From G039029935 sp039029935 (GTDB lineage Bacteria; Chloroflexota; Anaerolineae; Caldilineales; Caldilineaceae), in assembly GCA_039029935.1 (NCBI GenBank), contig JBCCFC010000004.1:1-32371 (forward strand): 32,371 bases of DNA. The letters are read 5' to 3'. Below, one piece after another: positions 8,367 through 16,581 of this stretch; the first letter of the stretch is position 1, and each line of letters begins with the position of its first letter. A program made the translations under genes and the position numbers. Under the pieces are notes generated by a model. The model saw nothing but the letters and a program-made list of their open reading frames with translations. It did no database searches and was not told the DNA's origin.

Positions 8367-9431
8367 CTATAAATTATATAACGCACGTGCGTTCTCAGCC
8401 ATAATTTTACGACGACGTTCTGGTCCCAAGTCGTAGGGAATCGCCCGATCTGGTGCATCAAAATCCCAATGAGGATAGTCGGTGGCAAACATCAGGCGGT
8501 CATCCATGCCAAGCTGATTGACCATCTGCGTGAAGTATTGACGTTTGGGTGGCTCTTCGACGGGTTGTGTACTAATCCAGAAATGCTCACGCACATACTC
8601 GGATGGTTTTTTGCTCAATGTGGGGACTTCATCACCCAGCCGCTGCCATGTTTTGTCCATGCGCCACATCAATGGCGGCATCCACGCAAAGCCCCCCTCA
8701 ATCAACACCACTTTGAGCTCGGGGAACAGATCAAAGATGCCCTCAAAGACCATGCTGATGACCTGTGCCTGAAACGCTTGTGGCATCCCCGCGTGGTCCT
8801 CAAAGTAATGCGACGGCCAACCCGTGCCCGTGATGGGACCACCCCCCGCACCACCAAAGTGGATGCCGATGGGCAGGTTGTGACGAACAGCAGCCTCGTA
8901 CATCTTGTGATACTTGCGCCGCCCCAGTGGTTCACGGGTGCGCACGACAAGCAATATCTGTGCAAAGGCGGGATGACTGCCCATACGGTCAATCTCGGCA
9001 GCAGCCAATTCACCGTCCTCATAAGGGACAATCATCGACGCCCGAAGACGTGGCTCTTTCTCGGTCCATTCCTCAATCTGCCACTCATTGAGCGCACTCG
9101 ACAACGCCGCGCTGTACTCCAAGTTGGTCTGTCCACCCGCACCCGCCAAGCAATTGAGAATGCCATATTCGATATTCCACGCATCAAGCAACTGCTCACG
9201 CATAAAGTCAAGGTCGGCTCCCGCAGGAAGTCCCGATGGCGGCCATGCATCGTGACGTGCGGCATTGGGGACAGCGCGCGGATAGGCCGAGCCATAGTGC
9301 CCGCGTGAACCGATGGTCTCGTGATGTTTGCGCCAGCGTGTGGGCATGTGCTTGGTCAACATCTCTGGATGTGCGACTGCTTGGTGGATGTCACAGTCGA
9401 TGATGGGTGTAGATTTTTTGCTCTTACTCAT
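8367..9431 (-). CDS. Amidohydrolase family protein (ACMSD-like, Amidohydro_2), paralogue 1
   Basis: This 354-aa TIM-barrel metal hydrolase or decarboxylase belongs to the amidohydrolase-related (ACMSD-like) family. Probable metal ligands are visible: D-x-H at Asp14-Ile-His16 in DCDIH, His191 in GIHFGG, and Asp318 in FATDYPHWD. Glu245 in LIEGGF is also strongly conserved with the paralogue. The start is supported by AGGTGA a few bases upstream on the minus strand. Members cleave or decarboxylate cyclic and carboxylated compounds; the substrate here is unknown. A clear paralogue lies at 21048-22106 next to an oxidoreductase pair. This copy stands alone, bracketed by repeat arrays A (3' side) and B (5' side), which may mark a mobile or rearranged segment. 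Confidence 0.88.
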   Translation of the reverse strand: MSKSKKSTPIIDCDIHQAVAHPEMLTKHMPTRWRKHHETIGSRGHYGSAYPRAVPNAARHDAWPPSGLPAGADLDFMREQLLDAWNIEYGILNCLAGAGGQTNLEYSAALSSALNEWQIEEWTEKEPRLRASMIVPYEDGELAAAEIDRMGSHPAFAQILLVVRTREPLGRRKYHKMYEAAVRHNLPIGIHFGGAGGGPITGTGWPSHYFEDHAGMPQAFQAQVISMVFEGIFDLFPELKVVLIEGGFAWMPPLMWRMDKTWQRLGDEVPTLSKKPSEYVREHFWISTQPVEEPPKRQYFTQMVNQLGMDDRLMFATDYPHWDFDAPDRAIPYDLGPERRRKIMAENARALYNL

Positions 9432-9444
9432 GTGTCACCTGTAT

Positions 9445-9514
9445 AGCTTGTAAGCTTGTCAGCGGGTCCTCTTGTCCGGCTTAAGTGCTGACCCGCTGAC
9501 AAGCTGACCAGCTA
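9445..9514. repeat. Array B: inverted repeat with 8-nt sub-units
   Basis: The perfect 16-base arms 9453-9468 and 9490-9505 enclose a 21-base loop. The left arm is built from octamers (AGCTTGTA, AGCTTGTC, AGCGGGTC) and the right arm from their complements (CCGCTGAC, AAGCTGAC, CAGCTAG). It lies 13 bases upstream of the amidohydrolase start, in the divergent gap before the gene at 9718, so it may form a structure in the 5' leader of the minus-strand mRNA. Confidence 0.85.
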
Positions 9515-9717
9515 GATAAAAACATTATCTGAACATCTCTACGTAACAATTCGTCACTGTACATGAAATAGTACCATGAATTCAGCGGTTTGAACAACAT
9601 GAATTATCCATGTGCAAAATATTCCATTGCGTACTTGCGTTGAACCAAGTTTTTCTGATAAAGTAATACATCTTTTAAATTTGATTACGATGCACGTTAT
9701 AGGGGAGACTCACAGCC

Positions 9718-10008
9718 ATGAATCTATCAGACTTTAAATCGACGTTAAACAATGAAAAAGCACCAGCAGGGTTGTCACCTGCGCTTGAATCACTCTGGGT
9801 TGCTGGCAAAGGGGATTGGGATGGTGCGCACACCATTGTTCAGGGGTACGAAGGTCAAAAAAAACCAGATTGGGTTCACGCCTTTTTACACCGACAGGAA
9901 GGGGATATGCCCAACGCCAATTATTGGTACCGACGGGCTGGGCGTACAATGCCATCGACATCTCTTGAACAAGAATGGGATGATATCGTCACGAGCCTAT
10001 TGGTGTAA
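9718..10008 (+). CDS. Small conserved hypothetical protein (EGD..NA.YWYRRAGR type)
   Basis: This 96-aa soluble protein has a good ribosome site (GGGGAG at 9702-9707, ten bases before the ATG). The pattern W-x2-AH near 34-38, then WVHAFLHRQEGD and NANYWYRRAGR (about 57-75), matches a widespread small family of unknown function I have seen in many bacteria. There are no membrane segments. The paired Trp/His/Arg residues and compact helical prediction suggest a small TPR-like or Sel1-like helical repeat protein, but this is a guess. It lies in a divergent arrangement with the amidohydrolase. Confidence 0.75.
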   Translation: MNLSDFKSTLNNEKAPAGLSPALESLWVAGKGDWDGAHTIVQGYEGQKKPDWVHAFLHRQEGDMPNANYWYRRAGRTMPSTSLEQEWDDIVTSLLV

Positions 10009-10084
10009 ACGCATATGTGTCGGTAATCGGTTCATCGGTATCTGGTTTGGTTGTATTGGTGAACGGATGGCATTGGCGTAGATT

Positions 10085-10220
10085 ATTGAAATTTCTGTAA
10101 TAGCCAACAGTATTGTAGGGGCGTACGCTTGCGGTCGCCCTCATGTGTAAGCGAGGGCGACCGCAAGCGCACGCCTCTACAACGTATCTTCTGTTGACCG
10201 TTACAGATGATTGAAATTTC
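10085..10220. repeat. Hairpin element (MITE/REP-like) flanked by 11-bp direct repeats
   Basis: The arms 10114-10142 and 10153-10181 match in 27 of 29 positions as an inverted repeat around a ten-base loop. A second, outer inverted repeat pairs 10095-10110 with 10191-10206 (13 of 16). The whole is bounded by identical 11-base direct repeats ATTGAAATTTC at 10085-10095 and 10210-10220. A nested inverted repeat inside a direct duplication is what a miniature inverted-repeat element leaves after insertion. A decayed relative lies at 18541-18625. The element fills most of the 237-base gap between two genes, and no small gene is visible inside it. Confidence 0.75.
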
Positions 10221-10245
10221 GATTATTATTTAGGATGGACTACAG

Positions 10246-11322
10246 TTGCTTATGACCTATGACTCTACATCTCAAGTCGAGAGTACATTATTTTACAATC
10301 CACCTGCTGAACCCAACTATGAATCAAAACGAAGACGTCAACTTGTGGATTGGAGCGCGGCATGGTGGGCTGGCATTATTGCTGGTTTAATTTTTCTTGC
10401 CTACAACATATTTGTGCTGCCTTGGCTTTGGGGCGGGAATATGTGGGTGATGTTGCGCCTTCATGCCTCTGTCATTTGGGGAGAATCTGTTCTTGCCCCA
10501 CCCGCAACATTTGATGTCGGGGTGCTGCTCACTGCGCTGATTACCCACCTGATTTTCTCCGTGTTGGCGGCCATGTTCATTGCCTATATCCTGCATCGGT
10601 GGGGGTTGATCATCGGCATTATTGGTGGGGCATTGCTCGGTTTGGTCATTTACGCCATCAATCTCTATGCATCCATTAACTTGCTCAACGGCATTTTGGA
10701 TCTCTTTGGTTTTTTTATCCTGCGCAATTGGTCATTTGCATTGGGGCATATAATTTTTGGAGCCTTGGCTGGGGGCATCTATGAAGCGCTCGAAGTTGAG
10801 GAGTATGTCGAGTTGAACCAGGCGGGGATTGATACAGAATTTGACACGGGGTTTAATGAGCCTCGTAATGATTTCACAGGTAGCGGGGTAAGACCGTTGG
10901 CCCATGATGATCCGGAAGACACAGATGCGATTAAAAATCTAGTCTTTAAATCACTGATGGAGAGTGATTCTGAGCGTTCACAATTCACCGAACCACGCAC
11001 CACCTCATCCGATATTGATCCGCTTGAGCGTGCGGACCCACCCCCGCCACCGCCAGCGAGTGCATCTGAACACTCCGGTGGGCAATCGTCCCGTGATACA
11101 TACCGTCCTACAACATTTGGATTGGGCGACACACCAAGTGATGCACAGAGCGAAACAGCCAGAGCCGCTGCACCTAGCACAGACACACCGCCACCTGCTG
11201 TAGAATCGCTGGGTGAGTCTCAGGACGGTGACTCTCAAGAAGATGCAAGCCCAGGTTTCACCTATCGCGTCCAACCCATCACCAAAGGAGCCGTTGAACG
11301 GCAACAGGAAGGAGGTGCATAA
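10246..11322 (+). CDS. Multi-pass membrane protein with acidic disordered C-terminal tail
   Basis: I do not recognise a named family. The 358-aa protein has a charged N-terminus, then about four membrane helices (roughly 38-60, 89-116, 119-142 and 160-181), and then about 175 residues of acidic, Pro/Ser/Thr-rich, probably disordered tail containing a PPPPPP run. The start is uncertain: a TTG at 10246 is about ten bases from AGGA (10232-10235), while the ATG at 10252 is 16 bases away. The TTG is therefore equally plausible and the two differ by two codons. The gene ends two bases before the M48 protease start, implying one operon. A role as membrane partner or substrate of that protease is inference only. 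Confidence 0.75.
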   Translation: MLMTYDSTSQVESTLFYNPPAEPNYESKRRRQLVDWSAAWWAGIIAGLIFLAYNIFVLPWLWGGNMWVMLRLHASVIWGESVLAPPATFDVGVLLTALITHLIFSVLAAMFIAYILHRWGLIIGIIGGALLGLVIYAINLYASINLLNGILDLFGFFILRNWSFALGHIIFGALAGGIYEALEVEEYVELNQAGIDTEFDTGFNEPRNDFTGSGVRPLAHDDPEDTDAIKNLVFKSLMESDSERSQFTEPRTTSSDIDPLERADPPPPPPASASEHSGGQSSRDTYRPTTFGLGDTPSDAQSETARAAAPSTDTPPPAVESLGESQDGDSQEDASPGFTYRVQPITKGAVERQQEGGA

Positions 11323-11324
11323 CG

Positions 11325-12164
11325 ATGATTAGTACACGACGACCAATGAATCGCGGTCCACAACAACGTACAGGGGGATCGACTCGGCTCCTGATTGCAC
11401 TGGTCATGGTTGCCTTTGCACTGATTTCCTACTTTGGGTCACGTCAAAATAACGCTATTACAGGTGAAACACAGTATATTAGCCTCACAGAACAACAAGA
11501 AATTGCGCTGGGCGTCCAGAGTGCACCGGAAATGATTGCCCAACATGGTGGTCTTTATCCTGACGAACGTGTGCAAGATTATGTGGATGAGGTTGGCTTT
11601 AAGTTGGTGAATGAAACGTATCTGCGTGACACCAATCCACGCTGGGAATATGAGTTTCATCTATTACGCGATCCCGACACCATCAATGCCTTTGCCTTGC
11701 CGGGTGGACAAATTTTTATTACGGCTGCGCTCTACAGCAAATTTACAACAGAGGGGCAACTTGCTGCGGTGTTGGCGCATGAAGTTGGGCATGTGGTCGC
11801 CCGTCATGGCGCACAGCGGATATCGCAGCAGAATTTAACCCAAGGGTTGATTGGGGCTGTCTTTGCCGCATCCGGCGATCAAGGAACTGCACAGATGGCA
11901 GCACTGGCCGGACAGTTGATTAACATGAAATATGGTCGGGATGATGAAATCCAGTCGGATACGCTGGGTATTGGTTTGATGATTGATGCGGGGTATGATC
12001 CACGCTCCATGATTTCGGTCATGGACATTTTGGCGCAAAGCGCGGGGGGCGCACCACCAGAGTTTTTTAGTACCCATCCCAACCCAGACAACCGCATTGA
12101 AAAAATTCAAGCAACGATTGATGAATTTTTCCCTAGTGGTGTGCCGGACTCGTTAATACCATAG
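11325..12164 (+). CDS. M48-family zinc metalloprotease, membrane-anchored
   Basis: The 279-aa protein has an N-terminal membrane anchor (about 21-37), then a typical BepA/LoiP-like M48 peptidase domain. The zinc motif HEVGH is at 152-156 and the third ligand is Glu208 in DDEIQSDTLG. A family-typical THPNPDNRI lies near 250-258, and NAFALPGGQIFI near 121-132 is also characteristic. Such enzymes degrade or process misfolded envelope proteins. GGAGG at 11311-11315 lies inside the end of the upstream membrane-protein gene, consistent with coupled translation. It lacks the TPR tail of BepA, so it is a minimal M48 protease. The active-site residues are intact. Confidence 0.93.
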   Translation: MISTRRPMNRGPQQRTGGSTRLLIALVMVAFALISYFGSRQNNAITGETQYISLTEQQEIALGVQSAPEMIAQHGGLYPDERVQDYVDEVGFKLVNETYLRDTNPRWEYEFHLLRDPDTINAFALPGGQIFITAALYSKFTTEGQLAAVLAHEVGHVVARHGAQRISQQNLTQGLIGAVFAASGDQGTAQMAALAGQLINMKYGRDDEIQSDTLGIGLMIDAGYDPRSMISVMDILAQSAGGAPPEFFSTHPNPDNRIEKIQATIDEFFPSGVPDSLIP

Positions 12165-12168
12165 AATA

Positions 12169-12261
12169 GTTGAAAGTGAAGAGTGAAGAGTGAAGAGTGA
12201 ATGGTCTATAACGACTTCAACCTTTCAACCTTTCAACTCTTCAACCTTTCAACTCTTCAAC
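12169..12261. repeat. Array C: inverted 7/8-nt repeats between two plus-strand genes
   Basis: After the TAG stop at 12162-12164 the left arm reads GTTGAAAG followed by TGAAGAG three times. After a short spacer the right arm reads CTTTCAAC and TCTTCAAC units to 12261. CTTTCAAC is the exact reverse complement of the first left unit, so the arms can fold together. The right arm ends only two bases before the AAAGGA ribosome site of the ThDP enzyme, so pairing could affect its translation. Confidence 0.85.
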
Positions 12262-12275
12262 TGAAAGGATGATTG

Positions 12276-13895
12276 ATGACGACAGAAACCATATCGCAAA
12301 CTGTATCGGAACTATTGGCGAGTGCCATTCGGGATTTAGGTGTCGAAACCGTTTTTGGGTTGCCTGGTGGTGAAAATGTTGAGGTGTTGGACGCGTTGCG
12401 TCGGGCTGGTCTGGACTTTGTGTTGGTTCACAATGAATCATCCGCCGTGTTTATGGCGGATATGACAGCGCGGCTGACAGGCAAGCCGAGTGTGTGTATG
12501 ACCACTTTGGGGCCAGGTGCCATGAACGCGGCGGTTGGGTTGGGACATGCCTATCTGGACCGCGCCCCTATCCTGCTGTTGACTGCACACACACCCGAAC
12601 GTCTTCTGCCGGGACATACACATCAAGTCATCGACATCAGTGCGGTCTTTACCCCGCTCACCAAAGGGACCTTTACGCTTCACGCCCATGATGCAGGGGA
12701 TACTATTGCAAAGGCTTTGACTGTACTCACCACAGGTCGCCCCGGTCCCGTTCATCTCCAAATTGATAAGGAAACGGCCACACAAACGGTTGCATCCATT
12801 GTTGTGCCAGAGATTGCCCCTGCACAAAATCTGCTCAGTGATGACCATGAAGTGAGCAAGGCATTCGCCGTTCTGGCCGAAGCCAAACGCCCTGTGATTG
12901 TGACGGGTGTTGGGTTAGAGCCAGATGCGCCTTATGAAGCGTTACGGGAACTGGCTGAGGCTCTCAATGCGCCTGTGATTAGTACACCGAAGGCCAAAGG
13001 TGGACTGTCTGATCAACATCCATTGGCTGGCGGTACAATCGGCTTAACAATGACCGACCCTGCCTATGAAATTCTGGATGAAGCCGACTGTGTGCTGGCT
13101 GTGGGGTTTGATGTCGTCGAGTTGGTCAAACCTTGGCATCACAACGCACCGCTGATTTGGGTGGCGTCATGGCAAAATCATGATCCTGTGCTGCCATGTG
13201 TGGCTGAAATTGTTGGTTCGTTGGGTGAAAGTTTGCAACGGCTGACGGATGCTGCTGTCGAGACAGAATCATCATGGGGTACAGAACGGGTTGCTGCTTT
13301 CCGTCAAAAATTAGCAGGGCGACAATTGCCGGACCCTGCGTCGGGGCGTCTACTGCCACAAACGGTTCTCAACACGTTACGCGCGCATACACCCGATGAT
13401 GTCATCGTCACCATTGATGTCGGCTCACACAAAATTTTCACCAGCCTGGAATGGCAAACCTACGCTACCAACAGCTTTTTTGTTTCCAATGGGCTTTCCT
13501 CAATGGGCTTTGCGTTGCCTGCCGCCATTGCGGCAGCGATGGCAAAACCGAGTACACAGGTCCTTTGTATCACAGGTGACGGTGGCATGGCAATGGCAGT
13601 GGGCGAACTGGCGTTGCTCGCCAAGCACCAGCTATCGGTGACAGTTGTGGTCATGCAGGACAATGCGCTCGATTTGATTCGCTCGGCGCAGACTCGTGCG
13701 GGTAAGCCTGTCCTCGGCACAGAGTTTGTCAGCCCTGATTTTACAGTGATTGCTGGTGCATATGGCATTGCCTCGCAGCGGGTGACAACAGAAGAGGAAT
13801 GCATGGCAGCGATTCAACAGGCGATGACGACCAAGGGGCCAATGTTGATCGAGGCGTGGATTGATCCTGTGAGTTACCCGACAACACCGAAATAG
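12276..13895 (+). CDS. Thiamine-diphosphate-dependent enzyme, acetolactate synthase-like
   Basis: This 539-aa enzyme has the three-domain layout of the POX/IlvB family. The N-terminal Pyr domain has FGLPGGENVEVL and catalytic Glu54 (HNESSAVFM). The central domain lies at about 190-330. The C-terminal ThDP-binding domain has GDG at 434-436 and Asn463 at the end of the motif. The ATG at 12276, six to seven bases after AAAGGA, is preferred to the in-frame TTG at 12273. No regulatory small subunit (IlvN/IlvH) follows, so a biosynthetic acetolactate synthase is not supported. A catabolic acetolactate synthase, a 2-oxoacid decarboxylase or a similar lyase are alternatives. It is followed by a hairpin and then by a promoter for the CoxL-like gene. 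Confidence 0.88.
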   Translation: MTTETISQTVSELLASAIRDLGVETVFGLPGGENVEVLDALRRAGLDFVLVHNESSAVFMADMTARLTGKPSVCMTTLGPGAMNAAVGLGHAYLDRAPILLLTAHTPERLLPGHTHQVIDISAVFTPLTKGTFTLHAHDAGDTIAKALTVLTTGRPGPVHLQIDKETATQTVASIVVPEIAPAQNLLSDDHEVSKAFAVLAEAKRPVIVTGVGLEPDAPYEALRELAEALNAPVISTPKAKGGLSDQHPLAGGTIGLTMTDPAYEILDEADCVLAVGFDVVELVKPWHHNAPLIWVASWQNHDPVLPCVAEIVGSLGESLQRLTDAAVETESSWGTERVAAFRQKLAGRQLPDPASGRLLPQTVLNTLRAHTPDDVIVTIDVGSHKIFTSLEWQTYATNSFFVSNGLSSMGFALPAAIAAAMAKPSTQVLCITGDGGMAMAVGELALLAKHQLSVTVVVMQDNALDLIRSAQTRAGKPVLGTEFVSPDFTVIAGAYGIASQRVTTEEECMAAIQQAMTTKGPMLIEAWIDPVSYPTTPK

Positions 13896-13896
13896 C

Positions 13897-13934
13897 GTTT
13901 GAAGCTATCGAATAATGAAGATAGGAATTCAAAC
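13897..13934 (+). terminator. Possible hairpin terminator after the ThDP enzyme
   Basis: GTTTGAA (13897-13903) pairs with TTCAAAC (13928-13934), and CTATC (13905-13909) pairs with GATAG (13920-13924) across a small bulge. It begins two bases after the stop codon. What follows is A-rich rather than T-rich, so factor-independent termination is uncertain. Confidence 0.35.
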
Positions 13935-13950
13935 AACAATAAAAATCGAG

Positions 13951-13979
13951 TGGACGAACCCTTTTCTTTTTGGTATACT
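13951..13979 (+). promoter_or_regulatory. Extended -10 promoter for the CoxL-like gene
   Basis: TGGACG (13951-13956, four of six to TTGACA) lies 17 bases before TATACT (13974-13979). The -10 is preceded by TGG, the extended -10 signature. The predicted start near 13986 gives a leader of about 150 bases. Confidence 0.55.
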
Positions 13980-13985
13980 TACGCT

Positions 13986-14137
13986 ATGAGTGTTCCAAAT
14001 CCTCTTCTGCCAAAAAGAAGAGTAATGTAAATAAACGGAAAATGTTTACACAAGCGTTTTCCAAATTTAAAATTAGCAAAGAAAGCGATATCGCACCATT
14101 TTTACGTTCTTGAACGATAAAAAGGAGAAAAATACCT
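13986..14137 (+). promoter_or_regulatory. Structured 5' leader with three hairpins upstream of the molybdoenzyme gene
   Basis: Three inverted repeats follow one another: CTCTTCT/AGAAGAG (14002-14008 and 14016-14022), GGAAAATG/CGTTTTCC (14037-14044 and 14055-14062, with one wobble pair), and CGTTC/GAACG (14105-14109 and 14112-14116). The last is flanked by complementary T and A runs and sits directly before the ribosome site GGAG at 14124-14127. The third hairpin is well placed to control ribosome access. I do not recognise a known riboswitch; the molybdenum-cofactor RNA would be the natural candidate to test, but its consensus is not evident. Confidence 0.4.
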
Positions 14138-16471
14138 ATGTCAACACAAACTGCTGCCGCACCACAATTTATGGGTGTTCGTGTCAAGCGCCGTGAAGAC
14201 CCCAATTTGATTACGGGGCAGGGCAAATATGTCGGTGATTTTCAGCCAGACAATCTGGCCTACATGATGATTCTGCGTAGCCCATATGCACATGCGGTCA
14301 TCAATTCAATTGATACTAGCGAGGCTGGAGCAATGGATGGTGTTATTGGTGTCTACACAGCCGATGACATCAACGACCAAGTTTCTGCACCACTGCCAAT
14401 GGTCATCCCAACTGGCTCTGCACCGTATTCTGATGCACAGGACCTGCCACGCTATCCATTGGCAAGCGGAAAAGTGCGCCATGTCGGTGATCCGGTTGCT
14501 GTTGTTGTCGCAGAATCCAAGTATCAGGCAGCAGATGCAATGGAGGCCATCTATGTGGACTATGATCCGCTGGATGCTGTGGTTGATCCAGAAAAGGCGC
14601 TGGAAGAAGGCGCACCGATTTTGCATGATGAGGCAGGCACAAATGTGGCCTTCCGCTGGAATGCTGTCAACGGCGATATCGACGATATCTTTGCCAATGC
14701 CGAGCATGTAACCGAAGTACGCATCCACAACCAACGCTTGATTCCAAGCGCGATGGAGCCACGTGCGGTCTTGGCCGATTACAATGCCGATGACGACAAC
14801 CTGACCATCTGGACATCAACGCAGATTCCACACAGTATCCGTGATGAAGGTGCACCCGTGCTGGGTGTGGAGGCAGACCAAATTCGTGCCATTGCCCCCG
14901 AAGTGGGTGGTGGGTTTGGCGCAAAGTCCAACATCTTCCAAGAGGAAATTTTGGTACCACTCTTGTCACGCAAACTGCAACGCCCTGTCAAGTGGGTTGC
15001 GACGCGTAGCGAAGATTTTGTTGCGACCAGTCATGGCCGTGACCAGATCAACATTGTGAAGTTGGCCTCTGACAAGGAAGGCAAGGTAACGGGGGTAGAC
15101 CTCAAGTTAATTGCAGACTGTGGCGCCTACTATAGCCGTGTGACGCCTGGTATTCCACCATTGACGGCCATGATGATGACAGGGGTGTATGACATCCCCA
15201 ATGCACGCTGCTCGGTGGATGCGGTGCTGACCAACAAGGGCATGAATGAGCCATATCGTGGTGCAGGTCGTCCAGAAGCCGCCTTCTTTATTGAACGTGC
15301 GATGGATGCGTTGGCCGATGATTTGGGCATGGACCCAGTAGACGTTCGCCGTAAGAACTTTGTTGCGCCAGATGCCTTTCCATACACAACACCCATGGGT
15401 GCGGAGTATGACAGTGGTGAATATGACCGAGCCATGACCAAGGCATTGGACATCATCGGCTATGAAGACGCACGAAAAGCCCAAGCAGAACAGCGAGCGA
15501 ACAGCAATGGCAAACTCATGGGTGTCGGTTTTGCGACCTATGTTGAAATTTGCGGTTTTGGTCCTTGGGAAGCGGGTGGTGTCTTTATCGACGACGAAGG
15601 GAAGGCAACGGTATTGAGCGGTTCATCACCACATGGACAAGGCCACCAGACCGCATGGGCGCAGATTGCTGCGGAAGCACTGCAAATGCCAATGGAAGAT
15701 ATTACGGTCAAGCATGGCGATACAGCGGTCGTTCCGCGTGGTGTTGGTACATTTGGTAGCCGCAGCGCCCCTGTCGGCGGTAGCGCGGTCATGACCAACG
15801 CCACCTCTGTGCGTGAAAAGGCCAAGGCGATTGCCGCACATATGTTGGAAGCAGCGGTCGAGGATGTGGTTGTTGAAAATGGCTCTTTCCATGTGGCGGG
15901 TTCACCCAGCGTTGCGTTGACATGGCGCGATGTCGCACAGAAGCACAGCACCAACAACTTACCAGAAGACCTTAAAGGTGATCTGAGTGCGGATGTCGAT
16001 TTTGCAACCAATCTATTCTGCTATCCATTTGGCGCACATGCAGCCATTGTGGAAGTCGATGCGGCGACGGGTGAAATTGAAATTAAGCGCTATGTGTCTG
16101 TCGATGACTGTGGTGTTGTCATCAATCCACTCTTGGTCGAAGGTCAGGTACACGGTGGTATTGCACAGGGTATCGGTCAAGCATTGCTCGAAAACGCGGC
16201 CTATGACGAAACGGGTAACTTGGTCAGTGGCTCGCTTATGGACTATACGCTGCCTCGTGCTGACAACTTCCCTGTTTTTGAGACCAACCGTACGGTCACA
16301 CCAACACCCATTAACCCACTCGGTGTCAAGGGTATCGGTGAAGCAGCCACAATTGGCTCGACACCAACCATTGTCAACGCAGTGATTGATGCACTCTCTC
16401 ACTTGGGTGTACGCCAGCTTGACATGCCATTAACAGCTGAAAAAGTATGGCAAGCAATTCAGGATGCGTAG
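14138..16471 (+). CDS. Xanthine dehydrogenase family molybdopterin-binding subunit (form-II CoxL-like), orphan
   Basis: This complete 777-aa large subunit belongs to the xanthine oxidase/aerobic CO dehydrogenase family. Family landmarks are visible: VKRREDPNLITGQGKYVGD at the N-terminus, GGGFGAK (257-263), the active-site loop PYRGAGR (372-378), GQGHQT (500-505) and the catalytic Glu735 in KGIGEAATIG. True form-I CO dehydrogenases have AYRCSFR in the loop; PYRGAGR is the form-II-like version, so CO oxidation should not be assumed. The FAD (CoxM) and 2Fe-2S (CoxS) partner subunits are absent here and not fused. It is transcribed alone between its own promoter and a strong terminator, so the partners must be elsewhere or different. 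The substrate is unknown. Confidence 0.92.
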   Translation: MSTQTAAAPQFMGVRVKRREDPNLITGQGKYVGDFQPDNLAYMMILRSPYAHAVINSIDTSEAGAMDGVIGVYTADDINDQVSAPLPMVIPTGSAPYSDAQDLPRYPLASGKVRHVGDPVAVVVAESKYQAADAMEAIYVDYDPLDAVVDPEKALEEGAPILHDEAGTNVAFRWNAVNGDIDDIFANAEHVTEVRIHNQRLIPSAMEPRAVLADYNADDDNLTIWTSTQIPHSIRDEGAPVLGVEADQIRAIAPEVGGGFGAKSNIFQEEILVPLLSRKLQRPVKWVATRSEDFVATSHGRDQINIVKLASDKEGKVTGVDLKLIADCGAYYSRVTPGIPPLTAMMMTGVYDIPNARCSVDAVLTNKGMNEPYRGAGRPEAAFFIERAMDALADDLGMDPVDVRRKNFVAPDAFPYTTPMGAEYDSGEYDRAMTKALDIIGYEDARKAQAEQRANSNGKLMGVGFATYVEICGFGPWEAGGVFIDDEGKATVLSGSSPHGQGHQTAWAQIAAEALQMPMEDITVKHGDTAVVPRGVGTFGSRSAPVGGSAVMTNATSVREKAKAIAAHMLEAAVEDVVVENGSFHVAGSPSVALTWRDVAQKHSTNNLPEDLKGDLSADVDFATNLFCYPFGAHAAIVEVDAATGEIEIKRYVSVDDCGVVINPLLVEGQVHGGIAQGIGQALLENAAYDETGNLVSGSLMDYTLPRADNFPVFETNRTVTPTPINPLGVKGIGEAATIGSTPTIVNAVIDALSHLGVRQLDMPLTAEKVWQAIQDA

Positions 16472-16495
16472 ATATACCGCTAGCCGAAAAATTGA

Positions 16496-16572
16496 CTAAT
16501 GCATCACCCAGTCTTGTTTTTCGGTTTCTTCTAGAGTAGAAGCCTGAATTTTTAGCATGGGTGATGCACTAG
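16496..16572. repeat. 77-bp inverted-repeat element with inner hairpin
   Basis: The termini 16496-16510 and 16558-16572 match as an inverted repeat in 14 of 15 positions (11 perfect: TGCATCACCCA/TGGGTGATGCA). Inside lies a small hairpin CTTCTA-GAG-TAGAAG. It starts 24 bases after the CoxL-like gene and ends ten bases before the terminator. It could be a tiny non-autonomous element or an RNA structure at the mRNA 3' end. Confidence 0.6.
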
Positions 16573-16581
16573 GTGCTTTTG

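Noticed and set aside
8469..9308. 279-aa open frame on the plus strand, antisense to amidohydrolase 1
   Set aside because: It runs wholly inside a gene with intact catalytic motifs, has no ribosome site or recognisable domain, and reads as a shadow of codon bias.
12276..13895. Assignment of the ThDP enzyme as biosynthetic acetolactate synthase (ilvB)
   Set aside because: No small regulatory subunit or other branched-chain amino acid gene is nearby; only the enzyme superfamily is supported.
14138..16471. Assignment of the molybdoenzyme as aerobic CO dehydrogenase (coxL form I)
   Set aside because: The active-site loop is PYRGAGR rather than AYRCSFR and the partner subunits are absent.
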